From contig OW121855.1 in assembly GCA_933228895.1 (NCBI GenBank), positions 32,750,698 to 32,814,697 of the forward strand: DNA of 64,000 nt, given 5' to 3'. A program made the translations under genes and the position numbers. Numbering within the stretch: the stretch's first letter is position 1; each line of letters begins with the position of its first letter. The notes under the pieces were generated by a model. That model was not told the DNA's origin, did no database searches, and was given only the letters and a program-made list of their open reading frames with translations. Shown here piece after piece: positions 1-10,640 of the stretch. This DNA is from Platycnemis pennipes (lineage: Eukaryota > Arthropoda > Insecta > Odonata > Platycnemididae).

Positions 1-145
1 ATTTTTCGGTGATCATCAATTAGAACCGAGTTATAGATCACATTAATGTTGGAAAAAGGTATTGCGTTATTTATATACTAGAACTCATGATGGTAATATC
101 ACTTAACAGCAATCTTCTTTAGAGGAGTAAATTTATTTTAGATGT

Positions 146-232
146 ACATCTACATCTACGCAATACCCTGCAAGCCACCACGAGGGTGTGTGGCAGCGGA
201 TGGAGATTACCAAGCATGCACTATTGACATGC
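146..232 (+). repeat. Dispersed repeat 'ACCCTGCAAGCCACC', copy 1
   Basis: A run of TCTACATC units leads into ATACCCTGCAAGCCACC, then GGGTGTGTGGCAG, then ACCAAGCATGCACTA. The same order of blocks occurs at 17331-17423, and shorter versions occur at 2655, 3386, 3518, 7605 and 9020 in either orientation. No coding potential is visible. It behaves like an interspersed repeat, perhaps the end of a SINE or LINE. The family is not recognised. Confidence 0.6.
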
Positions 233-704
233 AAACAAGCTACTATAGACTCTCATGCAACTAGATTGTTAGTATCTACATGGCAATTAAGGGATTAGTT
301 GTTAATACATGCATCATGCGCTACAGACTACTCTAAAATATTTCCCCTACCATTCCCTTTGCTATCCTGCCTATCGTGTTCTCTTATAGTACTCTTATTT
401 TAGAGATGACTCAGAGAAGAGGTAATGGATGCGTTCGCGGATTAGCTGGTTTACGCTGAACTTCTAGTAAAGGAGGGATGGAGGATAATAAGACCTTTAT
501 CGTCGGCATCAGGCTTTTTTCTACGAAAGGAGGGCTGTTATCAACAGTTTACGATTTATCAGACGGACAGAGCAGAGTAAATCCTAACTCCTGAAATTAA
601 AATCGTAGTCCCACTTAACACCCCATTCTTTTGGGGTTCAAACCCGGTGCTTTGACTTGAGAACAGAGATTAACAGCAATATATTCCCTCATATTTCCTT
701 TTAA

Positions 705-1176
705 TAATTTGTAATGCATAAGGCAATAATCAAAACGTATATCTGGAGTATGTTTATTTACGGCAGTGAGGCATGGACGATGACAGCAGCGGAGAAGAAA
801 AGGGTGGAAGCATTCGAAATATGGTGCTATCGAAGAATGGTGAAGATAAAACAGATAGACCGAGCGACAAATGAAGAAGTCCTAAGAAGAAAGGGAGAAA
901 AGAGTAGTCTGCTGAAAACTATAAAAAGAAGACGGGAAAACTTAATCGGCCACATCTTAAGACACGATGGCCTGATGAAGACAATCATCGAAAAAAGTGA
1001 ACGGGAAGAATGGAAAAGGCAGGCCTCGTATACATTAGGCCTCGAGTTACATAGAACAGGTCGTAAAGGACGTGTAAGAGAGGAAGTCAATATGAAGAGG
1101 TTGGCCGATAGAAGAATCGAGTAGAGGGCTGCGTCAAACCAATGCTAGGATTGTTGACCCTTGATGATGATGATGA
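705..1176 (+). mobile_element. LINE (non-LTR retrotransposon) 3' end, 5'-truncated
   Basis: The frame at 714-1124 reads as the C-terminal end of a LINE reverse transcriptase. It has YGSEAWTM, then CYRRMVKI, ATNEEVLRRKGEK, LLKTIKRRRENLIGHILRHDGLM, and later MKRLADRR. This set of blocks is typical of the thumb/C-terminal region of RTE-like arthropod LINEs; the clade is an inference. The fingers, palm and endonuclease are missing. Between roughly residues 92 and 125 the frame is shifted: the neighbouring frame restores the GKxGRGRPR-type block seen in the copy at 63.7-64 kb, so the copy is dead. The 3' end is ...GCGTCAAACCAAT... followed by TGATGATGATGATGA, a simple-repeat tail shared with copies at 28.2 and 21.9 kb. 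Confidence 0.8.
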
Positions 1177-1192
1177 AGGCAATAATAAAAAC

Positions 1193-2640
1193 TCTCACAA
1201 TGAATATGGGGTGCATTTACCAATTCTAACAGATACGTGGCTGATGGAACTTTAGCAGTTAAAGCACACTATTTCTATGGCACACATAAAAATACTTTGA
1301 CATTTCCTGAAAATAACATAATAAGTAAAAAAATCAGATCTACAGAATACATTTAACGTGAAGCCACCTCTGAAATACACTTTTCGTTCTCAGCAAGAAC
1401 AAAGATATAAGGGCTGCTTTGGGATCCGTAAAAATGTCTGCTTTGGGACACCCTTGAAAATATTTCCTTGAGATTAGGTTCATAGACTTTGAATCTTAAA
1501 TTCTCCGTAGCGAAGGGCAGATGATCTCAAGGTTTTAGCAAGAAAACCATTCTTATGTTTACAATCGACATAGAAACTATTTTTTATTCATCGGAAGCTT
1601 ATTTTTGCATTGACTCAAATGCTTTCCGCTTGACAAATAGACCCATGGTATGATCGGCCATATTTCCCAAAGTTATCATATCTGTCAGAAACGAGTTTCA
1701 GTTCCGGACAGAAGTTACCATCCTCCCATCAAAAGTTTTCTCAAGAGTTCGGTAGGACTGGTGTTTTTTTGTTTGGTTTACATTCCGTAGGTCAGAATAA
1801 GTCTAGAAGCCATTTCAACCAACTCAGTTGAAACACTTATTGCCAATACTGAAATGAATCCGAGGGAAAATACTTACTCCAAAGGTACTTGTGTATTTGG
1901 TTTACTTGTAACAAAATGGCTTTGAAGGATCTATCTTCGAAGGCTTCTTCACCAACAAAATTTAAAAAAACACGAATTTGTAATTTTCACTGATTCGAGT
2001 GAGAGGAGTAAGTGGATTGTTAATGGCTGAATTGATTTAAAAGCCACAGATTGTAGCAAACATTTTTTCCTTCACTCACTTACTTCACCACGCAGAAATG
2101 CAGGTCATACATCACTCATTTGAAAGTAATATGGCCGATTGTGGGTTTCTAGACACCAGGTGGACCGTTGAGTGACAGACGGCCAAACGAAAAGATATTA
2201 AATGTCTTTCTTTCCGTAGACAATAATAAATCAAAATAGACATCTTATCACCCAGATGCGTAGGTGTAATGCAAATAGATTAGTGTGAAGGACTTTGCAA
2301 AAGAGATCTACTGCAAAGAGATCCAAAAGAGGTAATAGAGTCATGTGACGAAATCATATTAGAGAAAGCGGTTTGAAAAAAATGTATCTAAAACAATTTT
2401 TTTGGAGTTAATAATAACGTTGCGTTTTCGCAACTTTGGCCGAAAATGGGCTAGCTGCTAACATGCATACCAAACGGTAATTTTAAGTCACTTTTACTTT
2501 GATAAAAATGACAATCCTGCCACCAAATGCTATATTATTTCGTAAATACCAAGGAGATAGTTTCACTTTTCTGCTGGATGCATAAATAAACCGTTTTCTT
2601 GTTAAGTATAGGTAATTGTATCTCTCAGTGCTCGTACTTA
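1193..2640. other. AT-rich stretch, no gene seen
   Basis: No reading frame with recognisable motifs, no RNA gene and no clear repeat boundary was seen here. Confidence 0.5.
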
Positions 2641-2654
2641 GTGTTTATGTGGTT

Positions 2655-2703
2655 GTGATTCACCCTCTGCAACACACCATGGAGGTGCCTTGTAGGGTAA
2701 TCC
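2655..2703 (-). repeat. Dispersed repeat 'ACCCTGCAAGCCACC', copy 2 (partial)
   Basis: On the minus strand the order is TTACCCTACAAGGCACC, TCCATGG, TGTGTTGCAGAGGGTGAAT. It matches the core of the copy at 146 and 17331 with several substitutions. The TACATC leader is missing. Confidence 0.5.
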
Positions 2704-3385
2704 GTTGATATCGGCGATGTAGAAAAGTAATTGGTCTTAAACATCCGGTCGCTGAAGGTAGATATAACATAAACATTGATTTGGAGGACTTTCCAGCAAG
2801 GATACAAATATATATGTACTTTTATTTACTTTCACATTTTCTAAATATTCCGGAGAAAGGATTTTTTCCGAAATAGTTTTAATACTTAGAGTATACATTT
2901 GTACATGTGCTTTGCAAACTATCTACATCGGGAGATATAATAATATTTAATTGATAGGCATTTGTTAGCGTGAATGGATTAGATATTCGCATTATAATTC
3001 AAGGGTAAAGTAAAGATGAGTGGATAAGAGCATCATTCATCCTAGATGGAGAAGGATCGGTCAACAGTGACTCAGCACTTTCCCGTAATGATGTTAGTTT
3101 GAGGTATGAGGCTGCATTAGATACAAAATCACTTGTTTTCATGTGGTTCATAATGAAGTAATTGGAGATCTGGATAGTTTTGATTATATTCAATAATATG
3201 CACACAATTTTATCAATAGGTAGCCTAGATAGTTGCATGACGGTATAAAGATTTTCAACTAACCCATTTAACGGAAATTTTACACATTCTTACTCTACTC
3301 CTTAAAACCTTTTTTTAAAATTACTATAGTTCGACTAAAATATAGCTAATTATCCTCTTTAAGCATGAGAGAGAGTGAATGTATG

Positions 3386-3434
3386 GTGAAGATTCACCCC
3401 CTGCCACACACCTTTACGGTGGCTTGTAGGGTGT
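3386..3434 (-). repeat. Dispersed repeat 'ACCCTGCAAGCCACC', copy 3 (partial)
   Basis: On the minus strand this reads ACACCCTACAAGCCACCG, TAAAGG, TGTGTGGCAGGGGGTGAAT, close to the 17331 copy. A second, weaker partial copy lies 84 bases downstream in the same orientation. Confidence 0.55.
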
Positions 3435-3517
3435 TATGTCGATGCATTGTTCAACAGTGAAACCCATCTCTGACAATATCTTGTCTTTTCACTCGCCGAA
3501 AATGCCTGGAATAAGGT

Positions 3518-3558
3518 CAGCCCCTCACACGCCGTAAAGGAGGCTCAGAGGGTATAAT
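3518..3558 (-). repeat. Dispersed repeat, copy 4 (degenerate partial)
   Basis: The minus strand reads ATACCCTCTGAGCCTCC, TTTACGG, CGTGTGAGGGG. It keeps the layout of the neighbouring copy (3386-3434), including the TTTACGG centre, which suggests a local duplication of the core or a tandem insertion. Confidence 0.4.
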
Positions 3559-3739
3559 ATATAGGTAATAGTAAGAAGGTGCTTTCTTTCGCTCCTTCAT
3601 AAACTGACAAGCAATGGAGGATCTTGGTGACCACTGATCTTCACAATAGCTCAGAAATCCTCAGATGCGCGTTTTGATTCCCCACCTCAGAAAACTTATT
3701 TTTCTTTTAAAAACTTTTTGGCGATATTGATATCATTTA

Positions 3740-4130
3740 TTGCGTAGCTTTGAAAAGGGGGGTGTTCTGTGCTGAGATGTTGTGTGGACGCCGAGATTCA
3801 TCCAAGTTTCGCACGCTGAAACTTTTCCTTGGGATATCGTCAGCATCCTTTCCGCCGCAAACGAAAGATTTACGCTCCCATTCAGAGCGAAGTGGAGCAG
3901 AGGAATCATGGAATCGTCCGCGCGGAGGTAAATCAATGGAAACTGGGTAGCGCTCGTTCTCCCCCGTATTTTTTTGACCGAGAAATACGGAAAGGATAAC
4001 GTTCGGAAGCCCTCCGCCCGATCGATTTCGTTTTTTTTTCGCGGTGTTACATAGAGAACCGACTCTTTGACAGGAATGGCGTTGCGTTCTGCAGTCGACA
4101 ACGTGTAATTAATCCGCAGCAGAGAGTGCT
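3740..4130. other. Moderately GC-rich patch, no gene recognised
   Basis: Both strands are open here for 60-120 codons, as expected by chance in GC-richer sequence. Neither translation shows a family motif. The patch stands out from the AT-rich flanks by its CpG content, for example CGTCCGCGCGG near 3916. Confidence 0.4.
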
Positions 4131-4139
4131 TACAACGCT

Positions 4140-7015
4140 CCTCACTGGGTCAAGGCTCGATTCCTACATGGCATACTTATGGTTCAGGAAAAAACTCTCG
4201 AACTTCGAGCGCTGCCGGTTATAAGGCATCCCTTCACAGAATGGCCTCTTGGAAGTAGCCCAAAACCTTGTGGAAGAACTTGAGCCCAGGATAAACGTAC
4301 ACTTTAAGAAGTTTTCGAGATGAGAAAGAAAAAAAACAAACGTCTGAATGATAAGAATCGTACATAAAATACAGCTAATCAATATATTGTTGCTTGTTGG
4401 TTGCAATGCTAAATAATGAAAACTGTGTTTAGGCCCTGAAATTGCATCATAAGGGATTCTGTTCCCACTACTCAGTAGGTTAGTATCATTGTGATATTTC
4501 CATTAATATTGTATATTGCTGTTAGAATATGAAGACGCCGATATGCCTATTGAGCACGATGTATTATTTCTGTTGTCATTACATTCTATTATATAAGTGA
4601 TAGCTTAAGTTCTACTCAAATTACAAAATTCTGACAGGATAGGTGACATGTTATCTCTAGAATGGATAAAATGAAACTAATAGAAAGTTTACTTTAGTTT
4701 TAAAAATTCTATTCGCCTATTTTTGTGTGGCCACAACAGAAGAAAAACTCGCATAAGAGAATGAATTAATTCGGTCAGGTATGATTAAGAAAACCTCGAC
4801 GAAAAAATGTATTGCGTGTAGGTTTCTGTATGATTTTGTTTACTCAAACTAGTTAGCACGTTTAAATTTTGAACCATACCACCCTTGTCGGGAAACTTGA
4901 AATATTTTACGAAAAACGATATGCATCAAAAGATAAAATAACAACCAATGCGTCATGAAATGTCATCAACGGGATGCATGCATACTAATTAGCTTCCAAA
5001 AAGAAATCCTGCCGACACTGGCTAGAGCTCAGGCTGTTATTCTGACACGTGCTTTACCCATGAATAAATAACCCATCACATTCAAGTAATCCTTAAATCT
5101 AGGCGCAAAACACGCGCATGCATAGAGATTAAACGCCGGATACTGAGTAACAAAGAAGGCTCAACGACTCGCAGAGAATTAGCGGAATTCGATTTTTTTT
5201 CCCATCGCACAGCCGAGCGTGCCCGCGCATTAATTAGCGTCACATGCACAATTCGGTCACAATCCCCTGCGATGCGGAGAACAGCAAGCAATATCGTTTG
5301 TGTGTGTGTATGTGTAAGAGTATTGGAGGTCAGAGTGGAAGGAAGACAAGTAGGGGAGGACGGGTCACTGTGGTGACGCAACTGGACAAAACCGTCACCT
5401 CTGAAAACGAGACACAGTCCCTCCCTTGCGCTCCCTTTAAACCCTGTCTGATTTGTATCCAGCTCGCATTGTTAGAAACGTGTGCCTTCAAGTGGTTTAT
5501 CTGAGCAAATGCTCGGTAGGTGGAGAGCGAGGTTTGTTAAATCGCCTTGTGAGAGGGTAGGAAAGGGTTTTGTCAACGTCAAGAAGAGTTGTGGTAGGAA
5601 ACAAGATGTGTGCGACTCCGATACTCTTGATTGCAACGCTGAAATAACTGCTTCAGAGACCAGCACCAAGATAAAAAAGATGAAAATGTCGAAGTTGATG
5701 TTCTGTTTCTATTAAAGATGTTTTCAGGAGCAGCATATTTATTAAAAACACTAGTTTAGTTTTCTCTAAGGAGACAGACAAGAAATTTAAACTGAATTGA
5801 TTATCATTATGCATTTTATTTGGATTAAAATCGCATGAACATTCATCGAGGTTGCTCAAACTAATATTTACACAGATACTATTTATTACTTGTGCACTCA
5901 TCCCCATATCATGGACTATAAATAACATTTTTGTACACATAGTTTTCAAATACTCGAGGACAAAACCAACTTCCGTTGTTTGGTCTGATGTGCTTCGAGT
6001 TATGGCACCAGAATGTGAAGCTCAATTACAAAAATTTGATGCATTAAAAATCAGGAGAACCTCGTAGACACAAAGAAGCGCAATGATGCAATTGCTCTTT
6101 GCATTTGTACATATTATCAGCTAGAGCTCTGGCTCTATTGAAAGAAATATAACCTGTTGTATCATTGCACCTGTCCACCTAGATAATCATAAAGAAAGTT
6201 GCGCGTAAGATGTTACCATCCTATTCAGACTAGTGTAATATCGGCTTATTTTTTTATCGTAGCGGCAGGATTGATTGAGTTTATATGAATTCCGTATTCT
6301 ACGAATTCCCGAATTTTAGAATTAAAAAAATCATGAATGAAATCACCAGAAATAATTTTATCCCAAGTTTCTCATAAAAATCGTGGTTTCGTAATATGTT
6401 AGATTTACTAACCAAAACGCATATCTTGCGGAAAGTAAGAAAAACTCTGTAACAGAGGATTTGTTGTTAAAATAATGGAAAGTATACATCAAAAGCCATG
6501 CACTTAATGTAATACAATTTTAGTCCAAGGCTAAGCGCATTACTGTGAGTTAAAATTAATACAGTATGTAACTACGTTTTCAGATTTAGGTACTGATAAG
6601 CCAGCCAATTTAACCAGAAAAATACGGATCTTCCACTCTCACTATGGAGGATTACTGAGAATATTTTAGAAAAGAATATTGAAAAACTTTAGTTTGAAAT
6701 ATTTAAACTAGACTTCGAAATTTGTGTGTCTATTGAGAAATAAAGCCCAAATCATATCAATGAAGAATGAAATTACATGGAGTGTTCTTACCGCTCACTT
6801 GACGAAGCTGAAAGTAACAAACTACTGCTCAACACAACTGAACAGAGGACGCCAGAGGAAAAATATATAGCCAAGGTGATACCCAGAGATTTTTATAGCA
6901 CCTCCGTACTAGAACACATACGAGACTATCTTTGACAATGGAAATGAAGAGCAAACGCTCTTTAACTGGATCGACATCTGCGCTCCTACCAAACGAGATA
7001 ACAATCCAATTCGAT
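4140..7015. other. Intergenic, nothing recognised
   Basis: Mostly AT-rich sequence. A GC-richer patch at about 5080-5560 has open frames on both strands, including a TG-rich run near 5297, but no protein motif. No repeat boundary or RNA gene was identified. Confidence 0.45.
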
Positions 7016-7019
7016 AGCA

Positions 7020-7570
7020 CTTAGCACGTGATCCGATCGCATGGAAGGAGATAAGAGGTGTCAGGAGCGGCAATGTGCGACCGAGGAAAAGTTGGCCCCA
7101 ATTTCCCCACCCGATTCTTCTCTTCGTGGATGAATACGCGAGGTCATCTCAAAGGGATAAGGGAGTGCACTCGGTCGGATTACGTTCGGACCCGGCCCTT
7201 CAAAGAATTGCGCTGAATGAATCGACTGTCGAGAAAATCGAACGCCATTCACCGGGAGGCGGACGTTCGTCTCCTGAAGGGAGGGATTTGGCGCGGGGAG
7301 GGGTGGGAGAAGGTTTTCTTTGGAAAGAAAGAATACGAATTTTCTTAAGGGTTGGGAAAATGGAGCGGACTTAAAGGTTGGATAATTCGAAGGCGTGAGA
7401 GGAAAGGGCGGTCGAAGGGGAGGAAACGTGGTCAACTGAGCAATGGACGTCAGATGACCCACTCAGCAGCTGGCGGACCCCCTTCCCAACTCATTACTTG
7501 GGACGTCGCGGACTCGTTTTTCGAAAACGACGACATACATCAGACGGAACTGTTACCTCAGGCTTGAGAC
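7020..7570. other. GC-rich island, no gene recognised
   Basis: A sharp change to GC-rich sequence. Frames of 71-133 codons are open on both strands and overlap; none has a recognisable domain. It could be a CpG-type island, a distant exon, or an old repeat. The sequence alone does not decide. Confidence 0.4.
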
Positions 7571-7604
7571 GTGAGTGAGGAGAAAGATAAAAAGGGTAAG
7601 CTTT

Positions 7605-7670
7605 ACGTCTACTCTTGCATAGTACCCTGCAAATCACCGCAAAAGCCTGTGACCGGTGATGGTCTCACGC
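7605..7670 (+). repeat. Dispersed repeat 'ACCCTGCAAGCCACC', copy 5 (weak)
   Basis: ACGTCTACTCTTGCATAG, then TACCCTGCAAATCACCGC, then GTGACCGGTGATGG. The arrangement follows the other copies but with many changes. Confidence 0.4.
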
Positions 7671-8332
7671 TAGACATAGATTAGTACCGAGATTGCTAGT
7701 AACTGCGTCACCGAATTTACTAAAAACATCTAATTTAACCAGGAAAATAAGGAACCTAATTATGATTTGCAGGTTCTTATCTACAACTACCATCATGCGG
7801 GGATGAAAAATGGGAAAATTTAATAGAAAATGACATGATTATATGCGAAAAATTCAAGGGCATATCTAATACCATTACATCTAAGCATTGCACATTTATA
7901 TATCACTTCACTTATCACTTGCAAATATGAAAATCCATAACAGCTCTCAATAGGTATAGATATGCTCTCGATAGATCTTGTAATGTAACTTTATTATCTT
8001 TATAAAATCTATTCACTTATTCAATTTTCTGTCAGAGATCCTGTCTTTTCTTCAAATATTAGCTATATTTGCTGGAACGCTTGGAGCGTAACCAGGAATA
8101 TATGTGAAAGATTTGTGCAGAATCTGTCTGGATAAATCAATGAAACATTTTCCTAAAACCAGACTATTGATAAATGCCACCGGTTCACCCAGGAATATCA
8201 CGAAATCTTTTATCCTGAATCAAATTTAAAACAGCATTGAGCTAGGTAAGCCACCAAGATAAGGAATGTGGAATATGTCGAAAATCATAATAAGCTAATT
8301 TTTGATTATCAGGAAATGGAGAACGCAATATA

Positions 8333-8901
8333 CAGGGTGATTAAAAAAGAATACCACAACTTCGAAAATCTGTATTTAATCAAAGAAACATGATGGAACC
8401 TTGGGTAATTAATCAATGTGAAGAGTAATTACAAAGTTTTTTTTACGTTGTTACATCAACTCGATACTTCTACTCGATTTGAACGAGAGGTACCCACAGC
8501 AATGGATCGCCGCCAGGCAACTCGTGACAGAGCACTTCATCACTGGCCTCCAAGAAGCCCTGGCCTCACCCACTGTGATTTTTTTCTATGGGGGTACGTT
8601 AAAGTCATGGTGTTTTGACCACCTTTACCAGCTAACATTCAGGAACTAAAAGAACGAATAACTTCAGCCATCCAAACTGTTACGACATAGATGCTACAGA
8701 GAGTGTGGAACGAGTTCGAGTATCGAGTTGATGAGACTCGAATGTCTGGATGGGGTCATATAGAACATCTATGAACGTATTTTCTGCTGAAAAAAAACTT
8801 TGTAAGTACTCTTCACATTGATATATTACCCAAGTTTCCATCATGTTTCTTTGATTAAATACAGATTTTCGAAGTTGTGGTATTCTTTCTGAATCACTCT
8901 G
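8333..8901 (+). mobile_element. mariner-type DNA transposon, internally deleted, with long terminal inverted repeats
   Basis: The ends are CAGGGTGATT at 8333 and its complement (AATCACTCTG) ending at 8901. Each is bordered by a TA dinucleotide (8331-8332 and 8902-8903), the target duplication of the IS630/Tc1/mariner superfamily. The inverted repeats run about 110 bp (8333-8444 and 8790-8901) with few mismatches. At 569 bp it is well short of an autonomous element of about 1.2-1.5 kb. Inside is the C-terminal part of a transposase with stops. It looks like a non-autonomous derivative that kept a slice of the transposase gene. Confidence 0.88.
8460..8774 (+). pseudogene. mariner-type transposase C-terminal remnant
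   Basis: One frame (in register with 8418) reads HWPPRSPGLTHCDFFLWGYVK, then after a TGA (8616-8618) PPLPANIQELKERITSAIQTV, then after a TAG (8688-8690) MLQRVWNEFEYRVDE and GHIEHL before a final TGA at 8772. The WPPRSPxLTxxDFFLWGY block surrounds the last catalytic acidic residue (the D of the DFFLWG motif) in this DDE superfamily. The N-terminal DNA-binding domain and the first two catalytic residues are absent. Two in-frame stops make it non-functional. Confidence 0.88.
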
Positions 8902-9019
8902 TACAAGGGAACGCGTATGAAATAACTTTTGAGAAAAAGAAAGGGGTTTTGTAATGTGGTGGTTTGGTGAGCACCCATTATGAATATAAATGTCGAATAC
9001 AAAAAGTAATTGTGTGTGC

Positions 9020-9080
9020 ATCAAAGCCTACGAAGTACCCTGCAAGCCATATTGACGGTGTGTGCCGGGGGTAGACGTGC
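9020..9080 (+). repeat. Dispersed repeat 'ACCCTGCAAGCCACC', copy 6 (partial)
   Basis: CCTACGAAGTACCCTGCAAG, CCATATTGACGG, TGTGTGCCGGGGGTAGACG follows the family layout. Confidence 0.45.
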
Positions 9081-9560
9081 AGAATCTAATGAATTTAGAG
9101 TGGTGCAAAGCGATAAAACTTAATGAAAAGCTGTCGAGAACTGTGGTACTCTCTCGTCTGGTGACTGCAGTACATACAGCCTCAGGGGAACAAGAACGAG
9201 GATCACTTGGTGTGCACTGGAGCCAATTAATGCAATGACGTGAGGAGGATGGGTAGGAAGATAGCATGCTAATCAAGGCATTACGCGCAGTCACACTGAA
9301 GAGCATTCGGCCATAAACTCGGGAGAAACACGACTTAAGATCAACGGATTTCGGTCAGATTCCGACCATAAAATTAATTATAGCATTGCTTAAATGAGGT
9401 TCCACGGCATTCATAAAAAGGCTCCTATAAATGTCCAGAGGTGGCACAATTGTTCACGAACAAATGTTCCCATCAACAATACCGTCAAGAAGAAAAAATT
9501 TGTAAATAACATAAATAAATGAGTGAAAGTTTCTCGGGTCTTCCACCGAGTCAAAGGTCA

Positions 9561-9613
9561 ATCTCTGCCGACGTTTCGGAAAACGACTCGTTTTCAATCT
9601 TCAGGGCTGTGAT
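9561..9613 (-). ncRNA. Hammerhead-ribozyme-like motif in left arm of PLE-A
   Basis: Read on the minus strand: stem I strand ATC-ACA-GCC, core CTGAAGA (complement of 9598-9604), stem II GAAAACG/CGTTTTC (7 bp with a 3-nt loop), GAAA (within 9573-9577), self-complementary ACGT as stem III, a GTC cleavage triplet, then GGC-AGA-GAT closing stem I as GCC/GGC and ATC/GAT around a symmetric loop. All invariant core positions are present. Hammerheads in the terminal repeats of PLEs are known. Activity is an inference. Confidence 0.7.
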
Positions 9614-9662
9614 ATGCCGTGTCAAATTTGGAGGGTTTATAGGTATATATTCTGCCAGGACG

Positions 9663-9836
9663 TCAAGTGTCTCCTGATTGGAGGAAATCCTGGCTTGACT
9701 CCATGAGTCCTATTGGCTGGTCGTTCTGCCTCATGCTCCGGACGCATTTCAAAATTGGCTTCCATGCGTTTCTGAGGCGGAATCCAGCGTCCAGATTGAA
9801 ATTATTCCTATTATAAATCCTAAATATATTATCCTT
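9663..9836 (-). pseudogene. PLE C-terminal coding remnant
   Basis: The minus strand reads DNIFRIYNRNNFNLDAGFR, LRNAWKPILK, then SMRQNDQPIGLMESSQDFLQ and a stop at 9663. The NNFNxDxGFRLxxAWxPxL pattern is the usual PLE segment after the GIY-YIG endonuclease, just before the stop codon. The upstream part of the protein is missing. Residues reported upstream of DNIF would come from the inverted arm and are not part of the original protein. Confidence 0.7.
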
Positions 9837-9901
9837 CCTATAAAGGAGACACTTGACGTCCTGGCAGAATATATATAAGCCCACCAAATTTGACACGGCA
9901 T

Positions 9902-9954
9902 ATCACAGCCCTGAAGATTGAAAACGAGTCGTTTTCCGAAACGTTGGCAGAGAT
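9902..9954 (+). ncRNA. Hammerhead-ribozyme-like motif in right arm of PLE-A
   Basis: Mirror copy of the motif at 9561-9613. Core CTGAAGA starts at 9911, stem II is GAAAACG-AGT-CGTTTTC, GAAA starts at 9938, and stem III is ACGT. The triplet is GTT here instead of GTC; NUH rules allow this, but it is usually slower. Stem I pairs GCC (9908-9910) with GGC (9946-9948) and ATC with GAT. Confidence 0.68.
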
Positions 9955-10189
9955 GGAGCCTTTGACCCGGTGGAAGACCCGAGAAAATTTCACTCATCTA
10001 ATAAGCCGGGAAAACACCAAATCTTACAACATAAATAAAATCTACCTTTTACATTCATACTTTCCGATATGTTTTCTTCAGACTTCCCCACGCTTTCAAA
10101 TCACTATTATTAGCCATCTACCAGGTAAAGTAGATGGAATTGAATCGAATCAGACGAGACTTAGTTAAAAAGTGAAAAGTAGCAGAAAA

Positions 10190-10300
10190 ACTTAAGCGAT
10201 GTATTTTTCACACACTTTATTCAATTACTAACTTCTACCGGTTTCGACACTCATTATCAAAGGGTACTATGATATTATCATGGTGGCGAGCCCATAAATA
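10190..10300 (-). mobile_element. PLE-tail-like fragment (degenerate)
   Basis: The minus strand reads CTTTGATAATGAGTGTCGAA then ACCGGTAGAAG and AATAAAGTGTGTG. The TGATAATGxxxxTCGAAACCGGT arrangement resembles the end of PLE terminal repeats (compare 43831-43861). The hammerhead core is not intact (TTGATAA in place of CTGANGA). Confidence 0.4.
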
Positions 10301-10414
10301 TATTCACAATGAGGGAGGGAGAAACTGCAGGAGTGGTTGGGGTAGCTTAGAGCGTATGATTAAGTGGGATAAGCAATGTGTTGAAGGTCAGGATGATGGG
10401 TGAATGCGACACAG

Positions 10415-10640
10415 TTACATAATAAAATGGGGACAGATTGAACGGCACAATTTCATTTGGGATGGAAATATAACCCTTATCCGGACCCCCATCTTTAAAA
10501 CGATATCGGCAATCAGCCCCGCATGCCTCCTACCTCTCATTATCCTATAAACACTACCAGCTTTTCTCCTCCCTTTACCCTGCTTATCCAACATTTTGCC
10601 CTCTATCATGTTCTTCAAAATACCAGTGGATTGATAAAAA
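10415..10640 (-). mobile_element. LINE 3'-end fragment, second subfamily
   Basis: The minus strand reads GILKNMIEGKMLDKQGKGRR then KAGSVYRIMRGRRHAGLIAD. The block IxGxMLxKxGxGRRxxG is the C-terminal region of LINE reverse transcriptases of this general type and aligns with the fragment at 58.6 kb. No upstream polymerase blocks are present. Confidence 0.62.

Larger units (their letters stand above)
9520..10027 (-). mobile_element. Penelope-like element (PLE-A), palindromic, 5'-truncated
   Basis: Two inverted arms (9520-9674 and 9845-10003, about 155 bp) flank a 170-bp spacer. The whole is bounded by the 12-nt direct repeat AACATAAATAAA (9508-9519 and 10028-10039), a likely target duplication. 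The right arm is followed by a 24-nt tail (10004-10027) that the left arm lacks. The spacer on the minus strand encodes a PLE C-terminal remnant. Each arm contains a hammerhead-like core, so both strands carry one. The layout (main copy joined head-to-head to an inverted partial copy) is typical of PLE insertions. Confidence 0.8.
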
